Assembly: GCA_937900185.1 (NCBI GenBank)
Contig: CALCCW010000011.1
Span: 1-7,550, forward strand
DNA: 7,550 bases
DNA from: QQUK01 sp913009765
GTDB taxonomy: Bacteria > Zixibacteria > MSB-5A5 > GN15 > FEB-12
Reading direction: 5' to 3'
The translations under genes and the position numbers were made by a program. Within the stretch, counting starts at the first letter, position 1. Each line of letters begins with the position of its first letter. Of this stretch, positions 1 through 5,508 are shown one piece after another. A model generated the notes under the pieces. The model saw nothing but the letters and a program-made list of their open reading frames with translations, did not search any database and was not told the origin of the DNA.

Positions 1-507
1 CCGATCTTTCAAAAAGTCATTAGTACAGTTAAAAATTGGATAAACGATAATATATCAACCAATTTGTTAGATGATGATGATAGTACTAGTGCCAAAAACA
101 ATTCAAGTACGGTAATACTATTATCTGATGATGATAAAAAAGTCCTATTTACTGGGGATGTTGGAAAGAGAGGCTTAGAAAAAGCGATTGATTATGCATT
201 GGGCATTGGCGTTGATTTAAAAAATTTATATCTATTTGATGTTCCTCACCATGGGAGTAAGAGAAACCTTGGTAAAACAGCTATGCAATACATAAATGCA
301 GTTTATGCATGCATTTCTGCTTCAAAAGATTCTGAAAAACACCCTGCTAAAAAAGTCACAAATCATTTGTTAAAAATGGATATTAAATGGACTGCCACAA
401 AAGGAAATGCTAAGTGTTTTTCGTCGGAAGCAAGTTATTTTGAGAATAGAGAAGGCTGGGGTCCAATTCAATATGATACTACATTTCATGATCAGGTAGA
501 GGAATAA
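1..507 (+). CDS. ComEC/Rec2-like metallo-beta-lactamase-fold hydrolase, C-terminal part (5' end outside window)
   Basis: The frame is open from base 1, so the true start lies upstream; 168 residues and a TAA stop are visible. A conserved S-S-T-V-I-L-L strand is followed by FTGD (about nt 148-159) and VPHHGS (about nt 241-258). These are the metal-site signatures of ComEC-type metallo-beta-lactamase-fold proteins: the Asp of FTGD and the His residues after it coordinate metal in the family. A later ISASKDSEKHP segment matches the usual end of this domain. No membrane segment is visible here, so this is probably a stand-alone soluble MBL protein and not full ComEC, but the missing N-terminus prevents certainty. 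Such proteins often occur beside membrane proteins in accessory islands. The next gene starts 8 nt downstream, implying an operon. The substrate is unknown; a nucleic acid or nucleotide phosphodiester is a family-based guess. Confidence 0.8.
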   Translation, partial: PIFQKVISTVKNWINDNISTNLLDDDDSTSAKNNSSTVILLSDDDKKVLFTGDVGKRGLEKAIDYALGIGVDLKNLYLFDVPHHGSKRNLGKTAMQYINAVYACISASKDSEKHPAKKVTNHLLKMDIKWTATKGNAKCFSSEASYFENREGWGPIQYDTTFHDQVEE

Positions 508-515
508 TAAATTTT

Positions 516-1214
516 ATGATTAAGATGTTTTCAAAATATGAAATTCAAGCAAGGGTGTTTCCTGCTATTATAACTCTGATTCCTGTTTTAGTGCTATCAC
601 ACTTCTACTTATATTCATTGATTCCTGAATTGTTTGACTCCATAATATATACAAAGATAATAGGCGATATCTCTATTGCTTTAGTCTTGTTATATCTAGT
701 TATACAAGTTTCTAGATTCTTTAGTAAAAAGTTATTGCAGGATAAAGTATTTAAAAATGAACTATTTTTTCCTACTACTAGTTATCTGTTATATTCTGAT
801 AGTAATTATAGTAAAGAGTTAAAAGATAAAATAAGGGAAAAAATTAAAATTGATTTTAGCATTGAACTATTGAACGAAAATTCTGAATCACATGATGAAA
901 ACTTAGCAAGAACCAAAATTAAAGAATCTGTAGATTTGATTAGAAGCAAAGTAAAGAATGGAAGATTGTTATTGCAACATAATATTGAGTACGGTTTTAT
1001 TAGAAACATAATAGTAGGAACCCTGATTTCTATTCCGATATCAATTTTAAATATCATAGTATTCAATAACCTAGGAAATAGAATAATTTTGATAGTGTCT
1101 ATTTTATTATTAGTCTTGTATTTTGTTATTCTTCTTATTCGAAATAAGATTTTAGTATATTTTGCTAACAATTATGCTAAAGTATTATTTAACGAATATC
1201 TAACTTTAGATTAA
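516..1214 (+). CDS. Four-TM membrane protein of unknown function, partner of the MBL-fold gene
   Basis: This gene encodes 232 residues. Hydrophobic segments lie at about 15-37, 48-67, 161-183 and 189-207. Between the second and third is a charged, mostly helical region (about 70-158) rich in Lys and Glu, probably cytoplasmic. The layout is therefore 2 TM, soluble domain, 2 TM. I cannot name the family. The opening K-Y-E-I-Q-A-R-V-F-P-A and the N-I-E-Y-G-F-I-R-N before TM3 look like conserved family signatures, but that is an impression from memory. The start at 516 has AGAGGA at 498-503, a rather long 12-nt spacing; an in-frame ATG three codons later is possible. It follows the MBL gene by 8 nt, so the two are probably co-translated. 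A membrane effector paired with a soluble enzyme in a defence-type module is a reasonable but unproven reading. No terminator is evident after the stop. Confidence 0.75.
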   Translation: MIKMFSKYEIQARVFPAIITLIPVLVLSHFYLYSLIPELFDSIIYTKIIGDISIALVLLYLVIQVSRFFSKKLLQDKVFKNELFFPTTSYLLYSDSNYSKELKDKIREKIKIDFSIELLNENSESHDENLARTKIKESVDLIRSKVKNGRLLLQHNIEYGFIRNIIVGTLISIPISILNIIVFNNLGNRIILIVSILLLVLYFVILLIRNKILVYFANNYAKVLFNEYLTLD

Positions 1215-1230
1215 ACTACTTTAAACAGTT

Positions 1231-1470
1231 TTAACTTTTATCTGTGGACAACTCCATCATTTTCCTTATTTCGGTTCCCAGTTCGGTGAGTTTGGGGCAC
1301 CATATTGAATTCACCCTTAGGGGTGTATTTTTTTGTTATATACAAGCACTTTAAGAAGACCTGTGGTTCGATTATTTTTAACCCAAAGGAATCAAAAAAT
1401 GGTTGAATTGATTTTCGTATAGTAAATACAAGCTCAAATTAACTTTTTTGTTGGTTCGAATATAGTCAGA
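1231..1470 (-). pseudogene. Decayed C-terminus of a large serine recombinase (relic A)
   Basis: Reverse-strand reading from 1302 to the TAA at 1231-1233 gives W-C-P-K-L-T-E-L-G-T-E-I-R-K plus ten further codons. This aligns with W-R-P-K-I-T-E-L-G-K-E-I-R-K at the end of the intact recombinase (3444-5099). The 40-nt blocks 1263-1302 and 3464-3503 match at about 34 positions. Homology extends upstream: GGTTCG landmarks at 1365-1370 and 1453-1458 correspond to 3570-3575 and 3674-3679 in the intact gene, at similar spacing. Translation there (about 1465-1303) gives fragments such as YSN and R-K-S-I-Q-P-F, which parallel YSN and K-A-K-K-P-F. A +1 frameshift before the W and an in-frame stop show decay. 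No catalytic domain remains. It fills the gap between genes and diverges from the intact copy, so it is an older related element and not a recent duplication. Confidence 0.72.
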
Positions 1471-1535
1471 AAACACATGAAACGTTATTGTATAAATAGG
1501 TTGCCAATTATATTAGTTTTAACTACATTGAAACC

Positions 1536-2291
1536 ATGACCTTTAAGACTATGTTATACTTATGTGCTTTTTTACCTCTATTATTAGTAGGTTGTGATCA
1601 GAATAGACAAGATAGCTATGAAAAAGGGCGGAGTGCAGGGTATCAAGAGGGATACAAAGTTGGTAGTGATAATGGACATAAAAAGGGCTACAATGAGGGA
1701 CACGCTGATGGTAAAGCTGGTAAACCAAATCATTTAAAAGATACACGTCAAAACTGGGAACGTTTGGGAGTTGTAACTATAGTTATGCTGGTGTTTTTGG
1801 ATGTAATGTGGTTGGTCTTTCTCTTTTTATATTTTTGGGCTATGAGCGAGGAGCTTAAAGCTTACAATTTGATTACGCAAATTCCTCTTTTATTTGTTCC
1901 AATTGGTCTTGCGGGTTTAGCTTATTATGTAATAGTAGTAATAGGAGGTTTTCGAATAATTGATGCTCTTTCGTTAGCATCAATTAACTTTTCTTTTTCT
2001 GTTGTTATATCAATTATACTAGCAGTAGCATTGTATTTTATAATATGGTTACTTTATATTTATAAGAAGAAGATTGACGTTTATGGTTATGTAATAAGCC
2101 TTGGATTGTTAGTTTTGATTACAATGATTTCAATCCAACTAACATTTAATGCATTTGAACTTGCAGGAGGAAAATTGCATGCTAAGTCTTTTTCTTTGAT
2201 GATTGCGAGTGCTTGTATTGGTTGTTTATTGGCAATTCTGAAAATTGGATTAGAGGATTATAAAAAAAGAAAAAAGGTATCAATCAAATGA
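1536..2291 (+). CDS. Putative lipoprotein with a glycine-every-fourth-residue segment and about five TM helices
   Basis: This gene encodes 251 residues. A hydrophobic N-terminus ends in L-L-V-G-C (Cys20), a good signal peptidase II lipobox. It is followed by a hydrophilic stretch in which Gly occurs at 31, 35, 39, 43, 47, 51, 55 and 59: eight glycines at period four, with Lys, Tyr, Glu and His between, resembling the GxxxG repeats of Yae1-type N-termini. Hydrophobic segments follow at about 78-101, 112-137, 148-176, 182-203 and 217-236, with a Lys/Arg-rich tail. A lipidated Cys joined to a multi-pass domain is unusual. I do not recognise the family. No clear Shine-Dalgarno precedes ATG 1536; the next Met (1551) would lose the only N-terminal Lys, so 1536 is preferred. 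The TGA stop sits inside the terminator hairpin shared with the convergent gene at 2319-2540. Recombinase-tail relics flank the pair. Confidence 0.75.
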   Translation: MTFKTMLYLCAFLPLLLVGCDQNRQDSYEKGRSAGYQEGYKVGSDNGHKKGYNEGHADGKAGKPNHLKDTRQNWERLGVVTIVMLVFLDVMWLVFLFLYFWAMSEELKAYNLITQIPLLFVPIGLAGLAYYVIVVIGGFRIIDALSLASINFSFSVVISIILAVALYFIIWLLYIYKKKIDVYGYVISLGLLVLITMISIQLTFNAFELAGGKLHAKSFSLMIASACIGCLLAILKIGLEDYKKRKKVSIK

Positions 2292-2300
2292 TACCTTTTT
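2271..2300. terminator. Bidirectional terminator between convergent genes
   Basis: The 12-nt arm AAAAAGGTATCA (2271-2282), a 6-nt loop and TGATACCTTTTT (2289-2300) form a perfect stem. A T-run follows on the + strand and, because the arm begins with AAAAA, on the - strand as well. It serves the + gene ending at 2291, whose stop codon lies in the 3' arm, and the - gene ending at 2319. Confidence 0.85.
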
Positions 2301-2318
2301 ATTAAGAGAATTTCGTAT

Positions 2319-2540
2319 TTACTTCGACCATACCTTTATACCAAAATTAACTAATCCTATGATTAAAATTAAGAATCCAATAATTGGAATATAATAAGCA
2401 GGTGAAAATCCATGCAATTTTGTTTGCTCTATAACACTGAGCGGTAACATTAAAGATAAAAGACTTAAAATTGCATGATATGTACGAAATCCTTTTTTTG
2501 ATTTAAAGAACCAACAAGTACTAGGCGTAATTTTGGTCAT
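2319..2540 (-). CDS. Small two-TM membrane protein
   Basis: This gene encodes 73 residues. After a basic N-terminus (about 1-18, including K-S-K-K-G-F-R) there are two hydrophobic segments, about 20-38 and 48-69, joined by a short polar linker; a Lys ends the protein. The start at 2540 is well supported: TAGGAGGT lies about 4 nt upstream on the reverse strand, and a near-consensus promoter lies at 2584-2612. It is convergent with the 1536-2291 gene and shares its terminator. The size and form suit a small regulatory, immunity-like or stress membrane peptide, but no family is recognised. Having its own strong promoter and ribosome site argues that this short frame is real and independently expressed. 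Confidence 0.72.
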   Translation of the reverse strand: MTKITPSTCWFFKSKKGFRTYHAILSLLSLMLPLSVIEQTKLHGFSPAYYIPIIGFLILIIGLVNFGIKVWSK

Positions 2541-2583
2541 TTTGACCTCCTATTTTTGGGATTTAATTGTATTAGAATTATTT

Positions 2584-2612
2584 ATTGTATCACGTTTAGA
2601 ATATTTTGTCAA
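2584..2612 (-). promoter_or_regulatory. Sigma-70-type promoter for the 2319-2540 gene
   Basis: On the reverse strand a perfect -35 box TTGACA (2612-2607) is followed by a 17-nt spacer and the -10 box TACAAT (2589-2584, five of six consensus). The distance to the ATG at 2540 leaves a leader of roughly 35 nt containing TAGGAGGT. This is the clearest promoter in the window. Confidence 0.8.
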
Positions 2613-2642
2613 GGTTAGGAATTAGTGGATATTACTATAGAA

Positions 2643-2714
2643 TTATAAAATAAGATACTCTTTTGAAGCCATTTTTCGTATTTCAGTTCCCAGTTCGTGT
2701 AGTTTGGGTCACCA
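2643..2714 (-). pseudogene. Serine-recombinase C-terminal relic B
   Basis: Reverse translation from 2714 gives W-stop-P-K-L-H-E-L-G-T-E-I-R-K, then ten codons to TAA at 2643-2645. It is the same 24-codon W-to-stop length as relic A. The block 2675-2714 matches 1263-1302 at about 33 of 40 positions. The internal TGA shows it is not translated as a recombinase tail, and no more of the recombinase is recognisable upstream of the W. Confidence 0.68.
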
Positions 2715-2765
2715 TTTTGGACAAAATTAAAAAATAAATAGCTAATGTTAGGTAATTAAATATCA

Positions 2766-2790
2766 AAGTTCCAAGTTCGTATCGTTTGGG
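2766..2790 (-). repeat. Serine-recombinase tail relic C (short, degenerate)
   Basis: The + strand has GTTCC-A-AGTTCG followed by GTTTGGG. This matches the core of relics A and B and the intact gene with roughly six mismatches in 25 nt. Reverse translation gives P-K-R-Y-E-L-G-T, like P-K-L-T-E-L-G-T. It lies about 50 nt from relic B in the same orientation. Only the core remains, so confidence is lower. Confidence 0.5.
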
Positions 2791-2839
2791 TGTGGAAAAG
2801 CTAATTTTAGAACTAATTTAATAATTTAAATTATCAATT

Positions 2840-2867
2840 CGCCAACTATGGCGTTTTTTGATACAAT
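2840..2867 (+). promoter_or_regulatory. Extended -10 promoter with an overlapping small palindrome
   Basis: TGATACAAT (2859-2867) is an extended -10 element, 39 nt before the ATG at 2907. No good -35 exists at 17 nt; that place is occupied by a perfect hairpin CGCCA-ACTA-TGGCG (2840-2853) followed by TTTTTT. The palindrome could be an operator over the -35 region or a weak terminator ending upstream transcription. The sequence does not decide between them. Confidence 0.45.
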
Positions 2868-2906
2868 GAAATTAATTAAATTGAACCTTTTAAATAGGAG
2901 AATATT

Positions 2907-3077
2907 ATGCAAGGCGTATTCACTGAGCCTATACCACAAAATCATCCTTATCGTTTACTAGCGAACGACAACATGAATGATGCTGATAAGGCAGGTATAG
3001 AATTTATTAACGGAGACATTGGAATAGACGAATGGACAAATCGTCTAGAGAAATTTGCGAAAGCTAATAGGAAATAG
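2907..3077 (+). CDS. Small 56-aa protein of unknown function
   Basis: The frame begins M-Q-G-V-F-T-E-P-I-P and ends K-A-N-R-K. It is 56 codons plus TAG, with TAGGAG about 6 nt before the ATG and a strong terminator just downstream, so it is very probably a real gene. The protein is acidic and helical in its second half. The segment A-G-I-E-F-I-N-G-D-I-G-I-D-E-W resembles the F-I-x-G-E-I-x-x-x-E-[WF] pattern seen in some small antitoxin-type proteins (VbhA-like). The diagnostic inhibitory motif of that family is not evident, and no Fic partner is present, so this is only a hint. It faces an equally short gene (3200-3370) convergently and lies between recombinase-tail sequences. Confidence 0.7.
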   Translation: MQGVFTEPIPQNHPYRLLANDNMNDADKAGIEFINGDIGIDEWTNRLEKFAKANRK

Positions 3078-3104
3078 ATTCCTACTTAAATCTCCAAAAC
3101 TATT

Positions 3105-3140
3105 AAAGACCTCTATCAAACGAGGTCTTTGTTTTTTTTA
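3105..3140 (+). terminator. Rho-independent terminator of the 56-aa gene
   Basis: A perfect 9-bp stem AAAGACCTC (3105-3113) / GAGGTCTTT (3122-3130) with an 8-nt loop is followed by G and a run of eight T. It lies 27 nt after the stop at 3077. Confidence 0.88.
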
Positions 3141-3145
3141 AATAA

Positions 3146-3175
3146 TTAAAAAGGATTTTAAATTTGAAATCCTTT
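3146..3175 (-). terminator. Terminator of the minus-strand small gene
   Basis: AAAGGATTT (3150-3158) and AAATCCTTT (3167-3175) form a 9-bp stem with an 8-nt loop. Read on the reverse strand, the stem ends in a short T-run toward 3146, about 25 nt after the stop codon at 3200. The T-run is shorter than in the neighbouring + strand terminator. Confidence 0.6.
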
Positions 3176-3199
3176 ATTTATAACTATTTCTATTAGTTA

Positions 3200-3370
3200 T
3201 TATCTTGGCATAAGTGTGCCAGCTGGATACTTTTCTAAATAAGCATTCATTAATTTAAACCAGCACTTGAAGTTAATATCACCATTTGACATCGCAATTG
3301 TCAATCTTTGTGGGATATGCATATAAATGTTACTAGGGAAACGTAATTTTTTCTTACTACTAATTATCAT
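3200..3370 (-). CDS. Small basic 56-aa protein of unknown function
   Basis: The longest frame begins at 3397, but the ATG at 3370 has AAAGGAG about 6 nt upstream on the reverse strand, so the start is placed there, giving M-I-I-S-S-K-K-K-L-R-F-P and 56 residues. The protein is basic at its N-terminus. It has a Cys-Trp-Phe cluster in the second half and ends G-T-L-M-P-R. No family is recognised and no membrane segment is present. A -10-like TATAAT (reverse strand, 3419-3414) lies 44 nt upstream. The gene begins about 75 nt beyond the 3' end of the serine recombinase, on the same strand, and converges with 2907-3077, each with its own terminator. Confidence 0.62.
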   Translation of the reverse strand: MIISSKKKLRFPSNIYMHIPQRLTIAMSNGDINFKCWFKLMNAYLEKYPAGTLMPR

Positions 3371-3413
3371 TGTAATCTCCTTTTTTGATATGTACATTAA
3401 TTTAATTAAGTAT

Positions 3414-3419
3414 ATTATA
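3414..3419 (-). promoter_or_regulatory. -10 box (TATAAT) for the 3200-3370 gene
   Basis: A consensus TATAAT is read on the reverse strand, 44 nt before the ATG at 3370. The -35 position holds only an AT-rich, poor match (ATAATT). The spacing to the ribosome site AAAGGAG is normal for a short leader. Confidence 0.4.
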
Positions 3420-3443
3420 AGGTTGTAGTTTGGAGCAATTATA

Positions 3444-5099
3444 TTAAATTTTTAAAGCAATTTTCCTGATTTCTTTTCCCAGTTCGGTGATTTTGGGTCG
3501 CCAACGAACCATTAGGTCATTTGTATCCATAATTTGGGTACTTTTTGTTTTACCTAAGCCAAAATTATCGGTTCGAATATTTTGTTCTGATGAGTCTGAC
3601 GGCAGTTGCAACGTAGAGATTATTTCAAACGGTTTTTTAGCCTTAATCATTAGCTTTTTATTGGTTATAACGTGGTTCGAATATATTTTTTTAATTATAG
3701 TTCGTTTACGAGTAATGTCACCGATTTTAAACCACTTCCGGGCATACACAGAGAGATCAAAAATTTCTTTTGTTAGCTCTTGAAATTCTTTATTACTTTT
3801 GTAATTATTTAAAGAACTTTGAAGTTGAAATTTTTCTTTAGTGAATTCATTTTTTTGTGCGATATACTCCTCATTAGATAATAGCTGATTATTAACATTT
3901 TCAGTAGAAATTTTTAGATTTAGTAGATTTTTGAGCTTGTTATCTATATTAGTCAATTCTCTTATAATAGAGTTCTTTTCGTTTTCTGTTTTAATCAGTT
4001 CTCTAAACTGAACAGAATTATAATATTTATAAATCCAATCAAGGTATTTTTGAGGTATGACGATAGATTTTAAACTTTCATCAATTTGTTTAATGAGGTT
4101 CTCTTCTGTAATTGATTGCCGTGGACAGTTTGGGTCTTTGGAATAAGTACAATGATAGTAAGTATATTTTTTTGTTTGTTTCGTAGACTTGATCTTTTTG
4201 AATTTGCTCTCCGCTGTTATCATCGCACCACACAGACCACATCTAAAAATACCTGTAAAGGCAAAATTATAATTTTCAGGTTTAGCTTTTTCCTTTTTTC
4301 CCAGTATATACTGAACTCTTTCGTACTCATCAAAAGTGACCATAGCTTTGTGTTTTCCTTGATGGAGTTCTCCGTCATAAAGAAAATGTCCGTAATAAAA
4401 AGGATTGACAAAAACTTTGTATAAGGTACTTTTTGCAAGTGGAGTACCACCCATTTTTCTAGTTTTTCTAGTTTTAAATCCCCATTTATCATTAGCAATT
4501 TCTGAAATTTGTAATACAGAATAGTTACCTGACAACATTAAATCCCACATCTTGCGGATAAGTTTAAAGCGTTTAGGATCAGGTATAATTTTCTTAAATC
4601 CATTATCCCCACCATCACTTATATATCCCATAGGTGCTCTACAGGGCATCCAACCATTTCGGATTTTGACCTTCATTCCACGCTTTACATTCTCTGATAA
4701 GTCATCAATGTATTTACGAGCAAAGAGCATATCAATACCACTCATCAACCTATCGACACTATTATTTCTATAGGTTTGCATTGGAGTACGAATCTCTTCT
4801 ATAACTCCATTCTCTAATAAATCAGAGATTGTAGCTCCGTCTAAAAGATTTCTTGTTAAGCGGTCTAATTTCCAACACAAAATTCCTGAAACTTTACTTC
4901 GTTTCAGTTCTTTTATCATTTGATTCAAAACAGGTCTGCCCGATTTTTTAGCAGATTTTGATTCAGTAAATACTTTTTCTATGACAAGATTATCTTTTTC
5001 AGCAAGTGATTTTAACTCGTTTATTTGAGACTCAATAGAAAGAGCCTGTCTATCTTCTGATTCAGTAGATTTACGAGCATAGATAAAATATGATATCAT
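3444..5099 (-). CDS. Large serine recombinase (site-specific integrase/resolvase)
   Basis: This is a 551-residue DNA integrase that cuts and rejoins att sites through a Ser-DNA intermediate. The N-terminal catalytic domain (about 1-140) opens with F-I-Y-A-R-K-S-T: Arg9 and nucleophile Ser11. It also has S-I-E-S-Q (21-25) and K-L-D-R-L-T-R-N (77-84), whose Arg residues complete the active site. The recombinase DNA-binding domain covers about 150-260. A zinc ribbon follows with Cys287, Cys290, Cys317 and Cys325. A coiled-coil-rich stretch (about 360-440) matches the synapsis-controlling part of the family. Length and order are complete, so it is probably functional. The last 19 residues begin W533-R-P-K-I-T-E-L-G-K, a tail repeated as relics at 1231-1302, 2643-2714 and 2766-2790. 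No Shine-Dalgarno precedes the ATG; the 50-aa gene ends 9 nt upstream, implying translational coupling. This style of recombinase occurs in low-GC and candidate-phylum bacteria. Confidence 0.95.
   Translation of the reverse strand: MISYFIYARKSTESEDRQALSIESQINELKSLAEKDNLVIEKVFTESKSAKKSGRPVLNQMIKELKRSKVSGILCWKLDRLTRNLLDGATISDLLENGVIEEIRTPMQTYRNNSVDRLMSGIDMLFARKYIDDLSENVKRGMKVKIRNGWMPCRAPMGYISDGGDNGFKKIIPDPKRFKLIRKMWDLMLSGNYSVLQISEIANDKWGFKTRKTRKMGGTPLAKSTLYKVFVNPFYYGHFLYDGELHQGKHKAMVTFDEYERVQYILGKKEKAKPENYNFAFTGIFRCGLCGAMITAESKFKKIKSTKQTKKYTYYHCTYSKDPNCPRQSITEENLIKQIDESLKSIVIPQKYLDWIYKYYNSVQFRELIKTENEKNSIIRELTNIDNKLKNLLNLKISTENVNNQLLSNEEYIAQKNEFTKEKFQLQSSLNNYKSNKEFQELTKEIFDLSVYARKWFKIGDITRKRTIIKKIYSNHVITNKKLMIKAKKPFEIISTLQLPSDSSEQNIRTDNFGLGKTKSTQIMDTNDLMVRWRPKITELGKEIRKIALKI
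3464..3503 (-). repeat. Recombinase-tail repeat, copy D (inside the intact gene)
   Basis: This 40-nt block encodes W-R-P-K-I-T-E-L-G-K-E-I-R at the recombinase C-terminus. The same block recurs at 1263-1302 (about 34/40), 2675-2714 and, in shortened form, 2766-2790, all in the same orientation. The best-kept core is GTTCCCAGTTCG plus GTTTGGG; copy D has TTTCCCAGTTCG and TTTTGGG. Confidence 0.75.
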
Positions 5100-5108
5100 A
5101 TATTTATG

Positions 5109-5261
5109 TTACTTATCATTAGGTATAGGTTGGTAGATAGCATCAAAGAGGTAGAATAAATCTTGTGCCAAAACTTCAATTTCTTGAGCAGATAATTTTT
5201 CACCAGTTTGTTCAAAGTATATTTGTTTTAATTCAGTTTTTGCTTCTTGAGATATTTCCAT
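5109..5261 (-). CDS. Small 50-aa protein preceding the serine recombinase
   Basis: Reverse-strand ATG 5261 to TAA 5109-5111 encodes M-E-I-S-Q-E-A-K-T-E-L-K through I-P-N-D-K. It is acidic and predicted fully helical, with E-A-K-x-E-L-K-x-I-Y and L-S-A-Q-E-I-E-V-L-A-Q-D-L. An in-frame TAA two codons upstream forces this start; no clear Shine-Dalgarno is present. It ends 9 nt before the recombinase ATG, so the two are one operon. Short proteins of the pattern E-A-x-x-x-x-K-x-I-Y...L-S-x-x-E-A/I...L-x-x-L-F...I-Y commonly precede serine recombinases of this type. That is recalled from general knowledge, not checked. A role as a recombination directionality or accessory factor is possible but inferred only from position. 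Confidence 0.68.
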   Translation of the reverse strand: MEISQEAKTELKQIYFEQTGEKLSAQEIEVLAQDLFYLFDAIYQPIPNDK

Positions 5262-5298
5262 TTTTTAGAAGCATCGTACAGGAACTAGCAATAAACTC

Positions 5299-5329
5299 AA
5301 TATACCAAAACGCATTAAACAGTAGACAA
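5299..5329 (-). promoter_or_regulatory. Possible promoter for the 50-aa gene and serine recombinase
   Basis: Reverse-strand TTGTCT (5329-5324), a 19-nt spacer and TATATT (5304-5299) lie about 38 nt before the ATG at 5261. The spacer is long and the boxes imperfect, so this is the best visible candidate only. Confidence 0.3.
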
Positions 5330-5348
5330 GTTAGAATACATTTATTAC

Positions 5349-5377
5349 TTGACTTCTTTAATGTCATGTCCTACTTT
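5349..5377 (+). promoter_or_regulatory. Promoter-like pair overlapped by the palindrome
   Basis: TTGACT (5349-5354) lies 17 nt before TACTTT (5372-5377). The -35 box is good and the -10 weak. The -10 falls inside the imperfect palindrome at 5368-5391, so a protein bound there could block it. It points toward the tyrosine recombinase. Confidence 0.25.
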
Positions 5378-5391
5378 GCGTAAAGTAAGAC
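5368..5391. repeat. Inverted site 1: imperfect 24-bp palindrome containing GTCCTACTTTGCGTA
   Basis: The left arm GTCCTACTTT and right arm AAAGTAAGAC (one mismatch when paired) flank GCGT. Its first 15 nt (5368-5382) reappear exactly as the reverse complement at 5587-5601. A 10-bp arm pair around a 4-nt asymmetric centre fits a recombinase core site or a dimeric repressor operator. Confidence 0.7.
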
Positions 5392-5409
5392 TTCTCTATT
5401 TCACTGTAA

Positions 5410-5415
5410 CCTCCT
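5410..5415 (-). promoter_or_regulatory. Orphan Shine-Dalgarno-like AGGAGG
   Basis: Reverse-strand AGGAGG is followed 5 nt later by GTG-AAA-TAG (5404-5396), a two-codon frame. No longer frame follows. It may be the trace of a lost gene start, a leader peptide, or chance. Confidence 0.35.
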
Positions 5416-5479
5416 GTTTATCAACAAAATACAAGCCGTTCTATCTTCTTAGTACAAGCTTAGCATGCAATTATATTAA

Positions 5480-5508
5480 TTACAAATTCGCTCCAATATC
5501 AGTATAAA
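5480..5508 (+). promoter_or_regulatory. Candidate promoter for the tyrosine recombinase
   Basis: TTACAA (5480-5485), a 17-nt spacer and TATAAA (5503-5508) lie between the two inverted sites, about 55 nt before the ATG at 5562. The -35 box matches only three of six, so confidence is low. Confidence 0.28.

Noticed and set aside
806..1171. Minus-strand 121-codon open frame
   Set aside because: It is opposite the four-TM gene, which has the better start context, hydrophobic pattern and operon position. The minus frame has AT-driven composition and no recognisable domain.
3200..3397. Upstream start at 3397 for the minus-strand small gene
   Set aside because: AAAGGAG is placed correctly for the ATG at 3370, not for 3397, and the extra nine codons overlap the leader.
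4121..4140. AGTTTGGGTC match to the recombinase-tail repeat
   Set aside because: Only about 10 nt match. It encodes part of the zinc-ribbon region and lacks the other half of the repeat, so it is taken as chance.
4116..4773. Several open frames on both strands inside the serine recombinase
   Set aside because: They are shadows of the intact 551-residue gene, which has continuous domain matches.
5165..5383. Plus-strand 72-codon open frame
   Set aside because: It overlaps the 50-aa gene on the other strand and runs into the inverted repeat, with no ribosome site or domain.
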